Assembly (NCBI GenBank): GCA_030620115.1
Contig: JAUXFG010000005.1
Location: forward strand, 1-48,438
Length of the DNA: 48,438 bases
Direction of reading: 5' to 3'
Source of the DNA: Candidatus Fermentibacterota bacterium
GTDB lineage: Bacteria; JAFGKV01
The notes beneath the pieces were generated by a model. The model worked only from the letters and a program-made list of their open reading frames with translations, did no database searches and had not been told where the DNA came from. Positions within the stretch are counted from its first letter, which is position 1, and every line of letters starts with the position of its first letter. Shown one piece after another: positions 24,991 through 32,867 of this stretch. The position numbers and the translations under genes were made by a program.

Positions 24991-26568
24991 CTATTCCAAT
25001 CCATCCGCGAACCGAATCATCACATCTGTTGTTTCCGTCGCCGCAATTCGCACATGTTCCATTCGCTCCCCCACGAACGGATTGGTGACGAGGAGATCAT
25101 GACTACCCGGCCGAGCCGCCAATGGCCCTGACAAGGGCGTGGTTCCTACAGGGATTCCATCAAGCATCACGCGAGCCCAGGGATCAGTATGCACACAGAG
25201 GAAAGCCGTACTGTCGGCCATGGCGACGTGCAACGTCTCTCGCCTCGTGGGATGAATGTTTACCTTCAGCGTGAGCGGGAGATATGACGGATGGCGCATG
25301 GTGATCTCATGGCGACCAGAGGACAACTGGATAGGGGCCAAGAGTGGTGTGGTATCTCTTACTGATCCTTCGATAGAAATCTCAGCCCAAGGAATACAGA
25401 ACACCCAAAGCTCTCCGGGGAGATCAGCTTCTTCCGCCGCCGCGATGTTTTCTGATGCCCCCGCGAGAAAACCGGTCCTTCGGGGAATCAGCGTCGGGGG
25501 CTTGACGGACGAGTCAGCCATCTGGGGAAAGGAAAATCTCCGCTTCTCCTTCTGTTCCGACCCTGGTGCTCTTGGCTCCACAACAGATCGAGAAGGCTCA
25601 TCCGCAACCGTATCCCGCGGCATCGCCGAGATGGGGACGATGTCTTCCGTGACCAGACTGGACCTCCGCTCCTTGAGAAAGATAATGGCCGCGGCTCCGA
25701 CCAGCACTAGGAGAATCACGGCAAGGAACGATCCAACTCGCTTTCTCCTCACACGATCACCTTCTCCGGCGTTGGCTCGGGCTAACAATCGCATCGCCGA
25801 AACAGCATCCGTTGGACGAAGGGCAGGATCTTTATGCAGCAGAGCAGTGAGGAAAGACCTGGCCTCCTCTGCCAGAGGCTCGTCATATTGCGCAAGTGGA
25901 TCATACTCAACGATCTGAGCAAGAACCTCCTGAAATGTGTCTCCCGGGAAAGCCCTTCTGCCGGTGAGGGCTTCGTAGAGGGTGGCGCCAAGGGCGAAAA
26001 GATCCGAACGGGATGAAACAGACGTCCCGTGGAGTGTCTCCGGCGCCCAGTATGCCGGAGTGCCCAAGAATGTGTCACTCTGCGTGGTGCGAGGATCATC
26101 CATGATCCGCGCGAGTCCGAAATCGGCGAGTTTTGGGCCGCCTTTCCCTATGAGAATATTCGAGGGCTTGATGTCGCGATGAATGATCCCTGCCGCATGC
26201 ACGGCTCGAAGACCGTCCAGAAGGCTCGCGGCGAGCATACGAACCTTCTCCCACGGGAGCCTCCCGGACTCCTGGATGAGCCGGCGGAGATCTGGGCCTT
26301 CCAAGAATTCAGAGACCAAATAGAGTTTCCCCTCGATCTCGCCCGAGTCATATACCCTCACCACCGCGGGATGATCGATCCTCGCAAGCGCTTTCGCCTC
26401 TTGGATGAACCGCGCTCGCCGCTCTGCATCGCCATGCCCTCCCCCGGGAAGCACCTTGAGAAAGACCTCTCGTTCCAAATGCACATGGATCGCTCGAAAC
26501 GAGAGCGCCTGGCTGCTCTCGGCTACTGGAGCCAGAATCCGATACGGACCGATACACTCGTCAGCCAT
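24991..26568 (-). CDS. Membrane Ser/Thr protein kinase with PEGA-type sensor domains
   Basis: Hanks-type kinase of 525 residues. Catalytic Lys38 (VFLKVLP), helix C Glu57, HRDIKPSN (Asp132), DFGLA (149-153) and APE are present. The usual glycine-rich loop is replaced by LAPVAESSQALSF, with no glycine, which may lower ATP affinity. A transmembrane segment lies at about 280-297. The external C-terminal part has two PEGA-like domains (VFCIPWAEISIEGSVRDTTP and VHTDPWARVMLDGIPVGTTP). ATG 26568 overlaps the end of the sigma-54 activator gene by 8 nt, with AAGGA upstream. The kinase and the activator may form one pathway, with phosphorylation of the GAF or AAA+ protein as a testable guess. Confidence 0.9.
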   Translation of the reverse strand: MADECIGPYRILAPVAESSQALSFRAIHVHLEREVFLKVLPGGGHGDAERRARFIQEAKALARIDHPAVVRVYDSGEIEGKLYLVSEFLEGPDLRRLIQESGRLPWEKVRMLAASLLDGLRAVHAAGIIHRDIKPSNILIGKGGPKLADFGLARIMDDPRTTQSDTFLGTPAYWAPETLHGTSVSSRSDLFALGATLYEALTGRRAFPGDTFQEVLAQIVEYDPLAQYDEPLAEEARSFLTALLHKDPALRPTDAVSAMRLLARANAGEGDRVRRKRVGSFLAVILLVLVGAAAIIFLKERRSSLVTEDIVPISAMPRDTVADEPSRSVVEPRAPGSEQKEKRRFSFPQMADSSVKPPTLIPRRTGFLAGASENIAAAEEADLPGELWVFCIPWAEISIEGSVRDTTPLLAPIQLSSGRHEITMRHPSYLPLTLKVNIHPTRRETLHVAMADSTAFLCVHTDPWARVMLDGIPVGTTPLSGPLAARPGSHDLLVTNPFVGERMEHVRIAATETTDVMIRFADGLE

Positions 26569-28066
26569 TCCAGTCCTTCAATCGATAATGAAGCCACCGA
26601 AGGGAAACACCCAATGATTTGGCTGTCTTGGTCCTGTTTCCATCGAAGGAAGCGAGACGTTCGAGCACGATCTTCCTCACTAGATCATCCAATGGCGGAT
26701 CATTGTCTTCGAACACTTCGCCTGGCGACCTCCCATTGTGTTTTTCCGAGTCAAGGCCGAGATCGCGGCATTCGATCCGTTCGGTTTCGCTCACCAAGAC
26801 TGCCCGGTGAATCACATTACGCAATTCCCGCACATTCCCCGGCCAAACATACTGCTGCAACAATCTCCTCGTATCGGAGGAGAGATCCTTTGGGGGCAGC
26901 CCGAGTTCGTCCGTGAAATGCTGTACAAATCGGTCCGCGATGAGAAGCACATCTCGCCCGCGATCTCGGAGTGGAGGCATGGTGAGTGTAAAAACATTGA
27001 GGCGATAGAAGAGATCCTCGCGAAACTGTCCCTGCCGAAGCGCTTCGCTCATATCCCTATTCGTGGCAGCCACGATCCGCACGTCCGCATGCACCGTTCG
27101 CGTATCACCAACTGGCCGGAATTCCCCTTCCTCCAGAACACGAAGAAGCTTCGTCTGCGTGGACAGTGACGTATCGGCGATCTCATCCAGGAAGAAAGTG
27201 CCCCCATCTGCGAGCTCAAAAAGCCCCTTCTTGTCGAAAACTGCGCCGGTAAAGGAGCCTTTCTTGTGGCCGAAAAGCTCACTCTCCAAGAGCGTCTCCG
27301 GCAACGCTCCACAAAACTGGGCGACGAATGCTCTTCCGGCCCGTGGGCCCCGCGCATGCAGCGCCCGCGCCACAAGCTCCTTGCCCGTGCCGCTTTCCCC
27401 GAGGATAAGAACAGATGCGTCGGTAGGGAGTATCTTCTCCATGAGTTCGAACACACATCGCATCGCCGGGCTCTCCCCGATGAGTTCAGGCGGACGTCCC
27501 AACTCGGCGCGCAGGCTTCGATTCTCTGCCTCTAGTCGCTCGGCAAGCCCGAGGTTATCCAGGGCCACGGCTGCCTGCGTCGCCAATGCTTCCAGGAACT
27601 CCATGGCCTTCTGGTCCAGGGATGCCTCGGCGCCACGCCAATCGAGGTAGAGGACCCCGAGTATTCTATCTCTGACCTTCATTGGAGCACACGCAACTGA
27701 CCGGATGCCATGGATCACAAGGCTTTCTGAGGCGCCAAACCGTTCATCACTCTGGGCATCGATGGTCAAGACTGGTTCGCCGGTATCCAACACATTTCGC
27801 AACACGGATCCCGAGATCTGCAGCATGGCATGGGTAGCTTCCCTCTGGAAACCGCCTGTAGTCTCTATCTTGACCTCATCGCCACGATCCGATACGGGCG
27901 GGACTGTGCCCTCCCTCAGCAGCGCGAAGCCTCTGTCTGCATGCAGGAGCTCTTTGGCAAGCGCGACAATGGTTCGCAGCAGCTCATTGGACGTATGAAC
28001 GCCTCCCAGTTGCCGCGTGACGTCGAGCAAGGCCTCGTACTGCTCCCGTTCATTCTTGTACTTCAT
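26561..28066 (-). CDS. Sigma-54-dependent transcriptional activator with GAF domain
   Basis: Enhancer-binding protein of 501 residues. A GAF sensor domain (about 25-175) is followed by the AAA+ domain with Walker A GESGTGKE, the sigma-54 contact loop GSFTGA (Ser in place of the usual Ala at the second position), Walker B GGTFFLDEI and the REDLFYRLNVF segment. A Fis-type helix-turn-helix closes it (NRTKTAKSLGVSLRWLHYRL). It drives transcription from -24/-12 promoters by remodelling sigma-54 RNA polymerase. ATG 28066 overlaps the stop of the lipoprotein gene (ATGA), with GGGGAG 6-7 nt upstream. I found no convincing -24/-12 promoter in the window. Confidence 0.93.
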   Translation of the reverse strand: MKYKNEREQYEALLDVTRQLGGVHTSNELLRTIVALAKELLHADRGFALLREGTVPPVSDRGDEVKIETTGGFQREATHAMLQISGSVLRNVLDTGEPVLTIDAQSDERFGASESLVIHGIRSVACAPMKVRDRILGVLYLDWRGAEASLDQKAMEFLEALATQAAVALDNLGLAERLEAENRSLRAELGRPPELIGESPAMRCVFELMEKILPTDASVLILGESGTGKELVARALHARGPRAGRAFVAQFCGALPETLLESELFGHKKGSFTGAVFDKKGLFELADGGTFFLDEIADTSLSTQTKLLRVLEEGEFRPVGDTRTVHADVRIVAATNRDMSEALRQGQFREDLFYRLNVFTLTMPPLRDRGRDVLLIADRFVQHFTDELGLPPKDLSSDTRRLLQQYVWPGNVRELRNVIHRAVLVSETERIECRDLGLDSEKHNGRSPGEVFEDNDPPLDDLVRKIVLERLASFDGNRTKTAKSLGVSLRWLHYRLKDWNG

Positions 28067-29067
28067 GTCTCGCTCCCCACCACGAAAGTCGCCTCCCGGG
28101 ACCGGCCCTCATTATTGAAGATGTCTATCGTATATACGGCCCAGTAGTACTGCCCCGCCGAGAGAGTCTTGCCCACTTTCAGACTATCTGATGTGATGGG
28201 GATGAGCGAGCTCTCCCATGCATCGGTCTCCACCCAATCGTCCACCCTCACCACCTTGACACGGAGACTCGCCTGGTATGGAGGTGAGGGTGAGAGCCAG
28301 CGCAACATGGGCGTGCCGCCGACCTCTTGAAGACCTGAAGGTTCGGTGAGGGTTGCCACTTCCCGGATCACACGAGACAAACGCACGCTCACGGGGCCCG
28401 AAGACATGCCCTGCTTGTCCCACACCTGGAGATGACAGTCCAAGCCCACCAGGCTCTCCACCCCTCCTGAACCCAGAGAATCCCCAAAGATCGTCGCCGA
28501 GTATCTCCCGAGTGGGAGCTGGGGATTCAGGAGAACCGTGGCGCCCCACGGAAGCGAACAGATAACTGAGTCCACATCCGCAAAACCATCAGGATCACAA
28601 ACTGCGGCATGGATGCTCACCCATTCGCGATAGGGCTCAGGATACCAGAGGGCCTCATAGGTAGACTGGATCAAGACATCTGTGAGCTGAGGCAATGCAT
28701 CGAGGTAAAACCTCACATCTAGACGCGGCGCCGGGCCGCTGGCTACGAGGAGGGAACTCGCTGCATACGCGGCGGAATGTGCAACAACAAGGCAGCTCTC
28801 CGGCGGTATGTACAAGAGCTCGAACTTCCCTTCCCGGTCGGTAGTATCGGCGATCCCGAATCGGGGCGCGGCAACGGACACCCCTCGGATTGGGCGATGC
28901 GGTTCGAAGAAGCTCAACACTTTGCCCGCTATGGGATCGAATCGGCCGGCTCCTGGATCCAAGGGATTCTCTCTTGCTGCATCCCCAATACAAGCAACGC
29001 TCAAGAAAACAGGCAGAAGCGCCCACAGGAAAAGAAGCGCAACGGATCTCGGAAAGAACCGCCCCAC
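28063..29067 (-). CDS. Lipoprotein with carboxypeptidase-regulatory-like domain
   Basis: Predicted lipoprotein of about 335 residues, first gene of the operon. The signal is hydrophobic (ALLFLWALLPVFLSVAC) and ends in a lipobox with Cys. Residues after it form a CarboxypepD_reg-like beta-sandwich (GKVLSFFEPHRPIRGVSV...TTDREGKFELLYIPP). The rest has Ig/fibronectin-like strands without a recognised family. The frame is open to ATG 29217, but GTG 29067 has GGAGG 6 nt upstream and places the signal peptide at the start, so it is preferred. The 4-nt overlap with the sigma-54 activator suggests a stimulus-sensing or envelope-linked role for the operon. Confidence 0.75.
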   Translation of the reverse strand: MGRFFPRSVALLFLWALLPVFLSVACIGDAARENPLDPGAGRFDPIAGKVLSFFEPHRPIRGVSVAAPRFGIADTTDREGKFELLYIPPESCLVVAHSAAYAASSLLVASGPAPRLDVRFYLDALPQLTDVLIQSTYEALWYPEPYREWVSIHAAVCDPDGFADVDSVICSLPWGATVLLNPQLPLGRYSATIFGDSLGSGGVESLVGLDCHLQVWDKQGMSSGPVSVRLSRVIREVATLTEPSGLQEVGGTPMLRWLSPSPPYQASLRVKVVRVDDWVETDAWESSLIPITSDSLKVGKTLSAGQYYWAVYTIDIFNNEGRSREATFVVGSET

Positions 29068-29283
29068 AAGGACCTCCAGGGTTGTCTGTCCACGATTCGG
29101 GCTAGCCCGGATAAGGTGACTCCAGCGATCTGGTGGGTCAACCCCCGCCAGCGAAGGCCGCCATGAGGGCATGTTCCGTTCGTCTTCCTGGACACATGAC
29201 CTCAGATTGCCTAACATGCACTGCTTCTATTGATAATTGACGTCATGAGGTGATCGCTCACGTGGCCATGGTCGCAAAGGAGC

Positions 29284-29955
29284 ATGGCGGTCCCTGCGAA
29301 GATCCAGTCCACGAAGCGCAGGAGGAAACACAGTCCGGTGCAAAAGAAAGAATCCGACATGCTTGCTCATGCGGTCTCGCTGGTTGATCGAGGGCGGCTG
29401 GACGAAGGGGAAATCATCCTTGAGGAGCTTCGCGGCAAGGACCCGAAGGATCCGCTTATTGTGGGCTCTCTTGGTGTGATCGCGTTGCAGCGGGGAGAGT
29501 ATGGGAAAGCTGAGCAACTCCTTGATATGGCTCTTGAATACGAACCGTCATTCTATCCCGCCTTGGTGAATAAGGGCATTCTTCTTGTCAACCTGGGTGA
29601 TGTGGAGGGGGCTGTTCCCCTCTACAGGAAAGCAATCGAGCTCAATCCACGGTATGTTGAGGCTTATTCGAATCTAGGAAATGCACAGGCTCTGCTCGGC
29701 AAGACAGAGGAAGCATTGAAAGAGTATGAGAGGGCGCTCAAAATCCGCCCGGGTTTTTCTGACGCCCACTACAATCTTGCGTATACCCTGGTACGCACGG
29801 GAAGAACAAAAGAGGCCCAGGAAGAGCTAGAACACGCGGTATCACTCAATCCTGCACATAGATCAGCTCTCCAGCTCAAACTCGCGCTTCATGAGGAGCT
29901 GGGCGAGGAAACCAGAGCCGCCGTGACGCAGAGGATGCTGGAAAGGCTGCAATAG
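29284..29955 (+). CDS. TPR-repeat protein
   Basis: Soluble protein of 223 residues with a basic N-terminus (KRRRKHSPVQKK) and at least four tetratricopeptide repeats (for example AEQLLDMALEYEPSFYPALV, AVPLYRKAIELNPRYVEAYS and ALKEYERALKIRPGFSDAHY). TPRs mediate protein-protein contacts; the partner is unknown. It is divergent from the lipoprotein operon and 128 bp ahead of the receiver-DnaA gene on the same strand. A strong AAAGGAG sits only 1 nt before ATG 29284, so the real start may be a few codons later. Confidence 0.82.
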   Translation: MAVPAKIQSTKRRRKHSPVQKKESDMLAHAVSLVDRGRLDEGEIILEELRGKDPKDPLIVGSLGVIALQRGEYGKAEQLLDMALEYEPSFYPALVNKGILLVNLGDVEGAVPLYRKAIELNPRYVEAYSNLGNAQALLGKTEEALKEYERALKIRPGFSDAHYNLAYTLVRTGRTKEAQEELEHAVSLNPAHRSALQLKLALHEELGEETRAAVTQRMLERLQ

Positions 29956-30083
29956 GAATGGTTGACCCTTTAGGCAGGCGCAGGGCAACCGAAGACTTGA
30001 CAGCATCGCTTCTCTATTCCTCCTTGGGATGGCGACAGGGGAACTGAATCCTGACTGGTGTATGTCTTTGTAAGGAGTAAGGG

Positions 30084-31256
30084 ATGCCGAAGGAGACCAT
30101 CCTGGTTGTAGACGACGAGCAGAATATCAGGAAAGCAATGGCAACGGTCCTTCAACGGGAAGGATACGACACCGTCGAAGCTCGTGATGGCCGAGAAGCG
30201 CTCCGAAGCGTCATATTTGATAAGCCAGACCTGATCTTGCTTGATATCATGCTCCCCACCATGAACGGCTATGACGTCACGATCAAGCTAAGAGACGACG
30301 AGCGGACCAAACATATTCCTATCATAATGGTGACAGCCAAAGGCCAGATCTCCGACAGGATCCACGGCCTCGACCTTGGCGCCGATGATTACATCACAAA
30401 ACCGTTCGATCTCAGAGAACTCACCGCCCGAGTGAACGCGATGCTACGGCGAAGGGTCTTAACGACTCATCCTGCTCCGGCTCGAGCCAAAGAGGACAGA
30501 AAGGTTACGCTCCCAAGCCCTCCGCCGGATATGACGTTCGAGACATTCATCGTGGGCCCGGCCAATCGAGAAGCCCACGATGCTGCTTTCGCCGTCTCAG
30601 AAAACCCAGGCGTGCTTCACAACCCCCTCTTCTTCTATGGGGAAGCCGGCATCGGGAAGTCTCATCTCATCGCCTGTATCGCCAACCAGATCCAGAAGGA
30701 CTACGGTGCCGAGAGGGTGGCCTATGCGACCTCTGAGCTCTTCGAGGAAAGGATACGTGAGGCCATCCTCACGCATCAGCTGGAGGCCATGTTGCAAGGG
30801 CTTGGCGAGCTCGTAATCCTGGCCGTGGACGACCTGCAATTCCTCGCTCGTGCTCGATCACAGCAAGACAGGACCCTAGAGATATTCATCGAACTGTACG
30901 AGAAAGCACGGCAAGTCGTGGTCTGTAGCGACCGCCCGCCCCATGAACTCAACGAACTCACCGATATGGTACAGAGCTTGTTCAGAAAGGGCAAGGTGGT
31001 CGAGCTTACCGTGCCCACGCCCTACCATAGAGGGAAAATACTGAGGGCAGTGGCTCAACGGAACGGTTGGCGGATTCCCGAGCCGTCGCTGATCTATTTG
31101 GCCCGCAACCTCACGGCCAATGTGAGAACATTGATCGGCGTGGCCAAACGCCTCGCCGCCGAATCAACGCTCACCGGCAAGGCCATCAGCCCGGCAGTCA
31201 TCGACGAGGTCATAGCCCAAGTGCGCTCTCTGGGCACGCAGCGTCGGCGACGCTGA
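30084..31256 (+). CDS. Receiver domain fused to a DnaA-like AAA+ ATPase
   Basis: A 390-residue fusion. Residues 1-123 are a complete receiver domain: Asp10-Asp11, phospho-acceptor Asp54 (ILLDIMLP), Thr84 and Lys106. After a Pro-rich linker, residues 150-385 match DnaA domain III: TFETFIVGPANREAHDAA, Walker A GEAGIGKS (186-193), Walker B ILAVDDLQFL, sensor 1 VVVCSDRPPHEL, and sensor 2 NVRTLIGVA. The arginine-finger segment that reads SRF in DnaA is SLF here. DnaA domain IV, which binds DnaA boxes, is absent. It may be a phosphorylation-controlled regulator of replication or transcription, analogous to Hda, but this is inference. AAGGAG 8 nt before ATG 30084 supports the start. No histidine kinase is adjacent. 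Confidence 0.9.
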   Translation: MPKETILVVDDEQNIRKAMATVLQREGYDTVEARDGREALRSVIFDKPDLILLDIMLPTMNGYDVTIKLRDDERTKHIPIIMVTAKGQISDRIHGLDLGADDYITKPFDLRELTARVNAMLRRRVLTTHPAPARAKEDRKVTLPSPPPDMTFETFIVGPANREAHDAAFAVSENPGVLHNPLFFYGEAGIGKSHLIACIANQIQKDYGAERVAYATSELFEERIREAILTHQLEAMLQGLGELVILAVDDLQFLARARSQQDRTLEIFIELYEKARQVVVCSDRPPHELNELTDMVQSLFRKGKVVELTVPTPYHRGKILRAVAQRNGWRIPEPSLIYLARNLTANVRTLIGVAKRLAAESTLTGKAISPAVIDEVIAQVRSLGTQRRRR

Positions 31257-31404
31257 CCTATTATCTCTTTCTATGGCAAGGGTTCAGCGTTCAAAGGTTC
31301 AGGGTTAATGAGCAATCTACAAAAGAAGGCAACCCTGAACGGTGTACCCTGAACCCTCAACCCTGAACCCAACAGCCCATCATGCCCTTGCAGGAGATCG
31401 AACC
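31257..31404. repeat. Heptamer tract between the receiver-DnaA and polyferredoxin genes
   Basis: 31277-31308 carries GGTTCAGCGTTCAAAGGTTC-type units and 31330-31371 carries AACCCTGAACGGTGTACCC and CCTGAACCCTCAACCCTGAA in the opposite sense, forming a loose inverted array. The AGGAG of the next gene is at 31392-31396. No gene. Confidence 0.65.
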
Positions 31405-32307
31405 ATGCGAACACCCCTGACGATCGCGTTCCTCTTTCTCGTTTCATTCATTGCCCCAGCCCTGGCCGACGAAGGCCGCGCTCAGGCCATGGGCTTCTGG
31501 GACATCTTCACGCTCACAAAAGTGTGGCTGGCTGCCATATTCTGCGTGGGCGGCCTTGGCCTCCTGGTAGCCGGCGGGGCGAGACGGAGACTCAGGCTCA
31601 TATTCATGGGTCTTGCTTTCTTTCTCTGGGGTGTGGCCCCGGTGCTCCCTCTGGGGAGTTTCGCGCGCGGAATGGCACTTCACCCGAGCCCCATGTGTAT
31701 GACCACAAGGCCTTTCCAGTTCCTGGCCGCCGGCAGAGGCATCCCCATCGTATTCCTCGCCCTTCTCGCGTTCACGGCAGTTATGTCCATCTTGGGAACA
31801 AAACTTTTCTGTGGATGGGTCTGCCCCATCGGGGCCATCCAGGAACTCGTTCACGCGATTCCAATCCCCGAGCGATTGAGGAAGAAAGTGCCCTTTGCGT
31901 GGAGTAACGCCCTCCGCGTGGCGGTGTTTGTTGCCTTCCTGGTTCTTGTCTTCGCGTTCAAGTACTACATCTACGAGTACTTGAACCCCTTCCATTTCCT
32001 ACACTGGGAATTCGACGCGCTCAGCATTGCAGTGATCGCCATTGTGCTTATCGCCTCTCTCTCTCTTTATCGCCCCTTCTGCTATCACCTCTGCCCCTTG
32101 GGCCTCCTTACATGGATTCTGGAACAGATCGCCATTACCAAGGTCAGGCTCGACAAGAAGCGGTGTACCTCATGCGGGCTGTGCGTCGCCAAGAGCCCCT
32201 GCCCTTCGGTGTCTGCCATCCTGGACGAGAAATCCGTGCGCCCTGACTGTCATGCATGCGGGCGATGTATCGAGGTCTGCCCCGAGGGAGCCCTCAGCTT
32301 CGAATAG
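31405..32307 (+). CDS. NapH/YccM-type membrane polyferredoxin
   Basis: Inner-membrane electron carrier of about 300 residues. The N-terminus is a signal or membrane anchor (TIAFLFLVSFIAPALA), followed by several membrane segments. CGWVCPIGAIQEL and CYHLCPLGLLTW are the paired Cys-x3-Cys-Pro motifs of the NapH/RdxA/MauN group. Two soluble [4Fe-4S] sites end the protein (CTSCGLCVAKSPCPS and CHACGRCIEVCPEGAL). Such proteins pass electrons between quinol or ferredoxin and a partner reductase; no partner is adjacent, though the redox cluster starts 1.3 kb downstream on the other strand. AGGAG 8 nt before ATG 31405 fixes the start. Confidence 0.85.
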   Translation: MRTPLTIAFLFLVSFIAPALADEGRAQAMGFWDIFTLTKVWLAAIFCVGGLGLLVAGGARRRLRLIFMGLAFFLWGVAPVLPLGSFARGMALHPSPMCMTTRPFQFLAAGRGIPIVFLALLAFTAVMSILGTKLFCGWVCPIGAIQELVHAIPIPERLRKKVPFAWSNALRVAVFVAFLVLVFAFKYYIYEYLNPFHFLHWEFDALSIAVIAIVLIASLSLYRPFCYHLCPLGLLTWILEQIAITKVRLDKKRCTSCGLCVAKSPCPSVSAILDEKSVRPDCHACGRCIEVCPEGALSFE

Positions 32308-32480
32308 CCCGGCACTCAGAGCGCGACATCGACCACGCGGCCCGCGTGGTCGATATGGAGATCTGGGAAGCATTACACATACAATCCGCCATCCGGTTGA
32401 GGCTTCTACTTCGATGTTCGATGTTCAATCTCTCGATCCGTCATTCAGGCACTTCGCTTCTCTCCCCGATCTCCCCCCCC

Positions 32481-32583
32481 CAGATTCTTCGGTCGCTCCC
32501 CTCCCTCAGAATGACAAACGTCTACTCACATCCAATGCCAACCACCCCTGTCATTCTGAGCAACTCCAAGGAGCGAAGAATCT
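32481..32583. repeat. Inverted-repeat element (BIME-like), copy 4
   Basis: 103 bp: AGATTCTTCGGTCGCTCC...CAGAATGACA, about 32-nt spacer, TGTCATTCTGAG...GAAGAATCT. The spacer (ACTCACATCCAATGCCAACC) is related to that of copies 2 and 3. It lies in the 1.3-kb gene-poor stretch 32308-33604. Confidence 0.85.
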
Positions 32584-32655
32584 CTCCTCCTTCCTCCGTC
32601 ATCTCATTCGATGTTCCTCGAGAGAGCTCTCAGCCGTCAACCGGATGGATATTGC

Positions 32656-32732
32656 ATCTCTGGAGGGACGCGCTCCGTCGCGTCCGTCGTATCGGTATCA
32701 ACGGCCATGACGGAGCATGGCCCTCCATCATC
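32656..32732 (+). repeat. Two-hairpin repeat family, copy C (full)
   Basis: First hairpin GGACGCGCTCCGTCGCGTCC and second hairpin GGCCATGACGGAGCATGGCC, separated by GTCGTATCGGTATCAAC. An inverted full copy is at 22812-22890 and a half copy at 3995-4042. Confidence 0.8.
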
Positions 32733-32830
32733 CTCTCGTTCGACGTTGGACGCAGTGAGCTTGCCCCTCGCCCCAGATCATAGATTCAAGATTGACAGAT
32801 TCCTTCCCATTCCAGCTTTCCGGGTTTCCT

Positions 32831-32866
32831 AAATCTCTAGTAAATCCATGGATTTACTAGAGATTT
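32831..32866. repeat. Perfect 36-bp palindrome, copy 2
   Basis: Exact copy of the palindrome at 4532-4567, here extended by one matching base on each side (32830-32867). The upstream 55 bp (CATAGATTCAAGATTGACAG, ATTCCAGCTTTCC) also match the first copy. Confidence 0.87.
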
Positions 32867-32867
32867 A

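Noticed and set aside
26029-26916. Long plus-strand frames opposite the kinase and sigma-54 activator genes
   Set aside because: Antisense to two well-supported genes, with low-complexity translations.
29997-30002. TTGACA box before the receiver-DnaA gene as a promoter
   Set aside because: No acceptable -10 hexamer 16-18 nt downstream.
31444-31995. 183-codon minus-strand frame opposite the polyferredoxin gene
   Set aside because: Antisense to a gene with clear membrane segments and FeS motifs.
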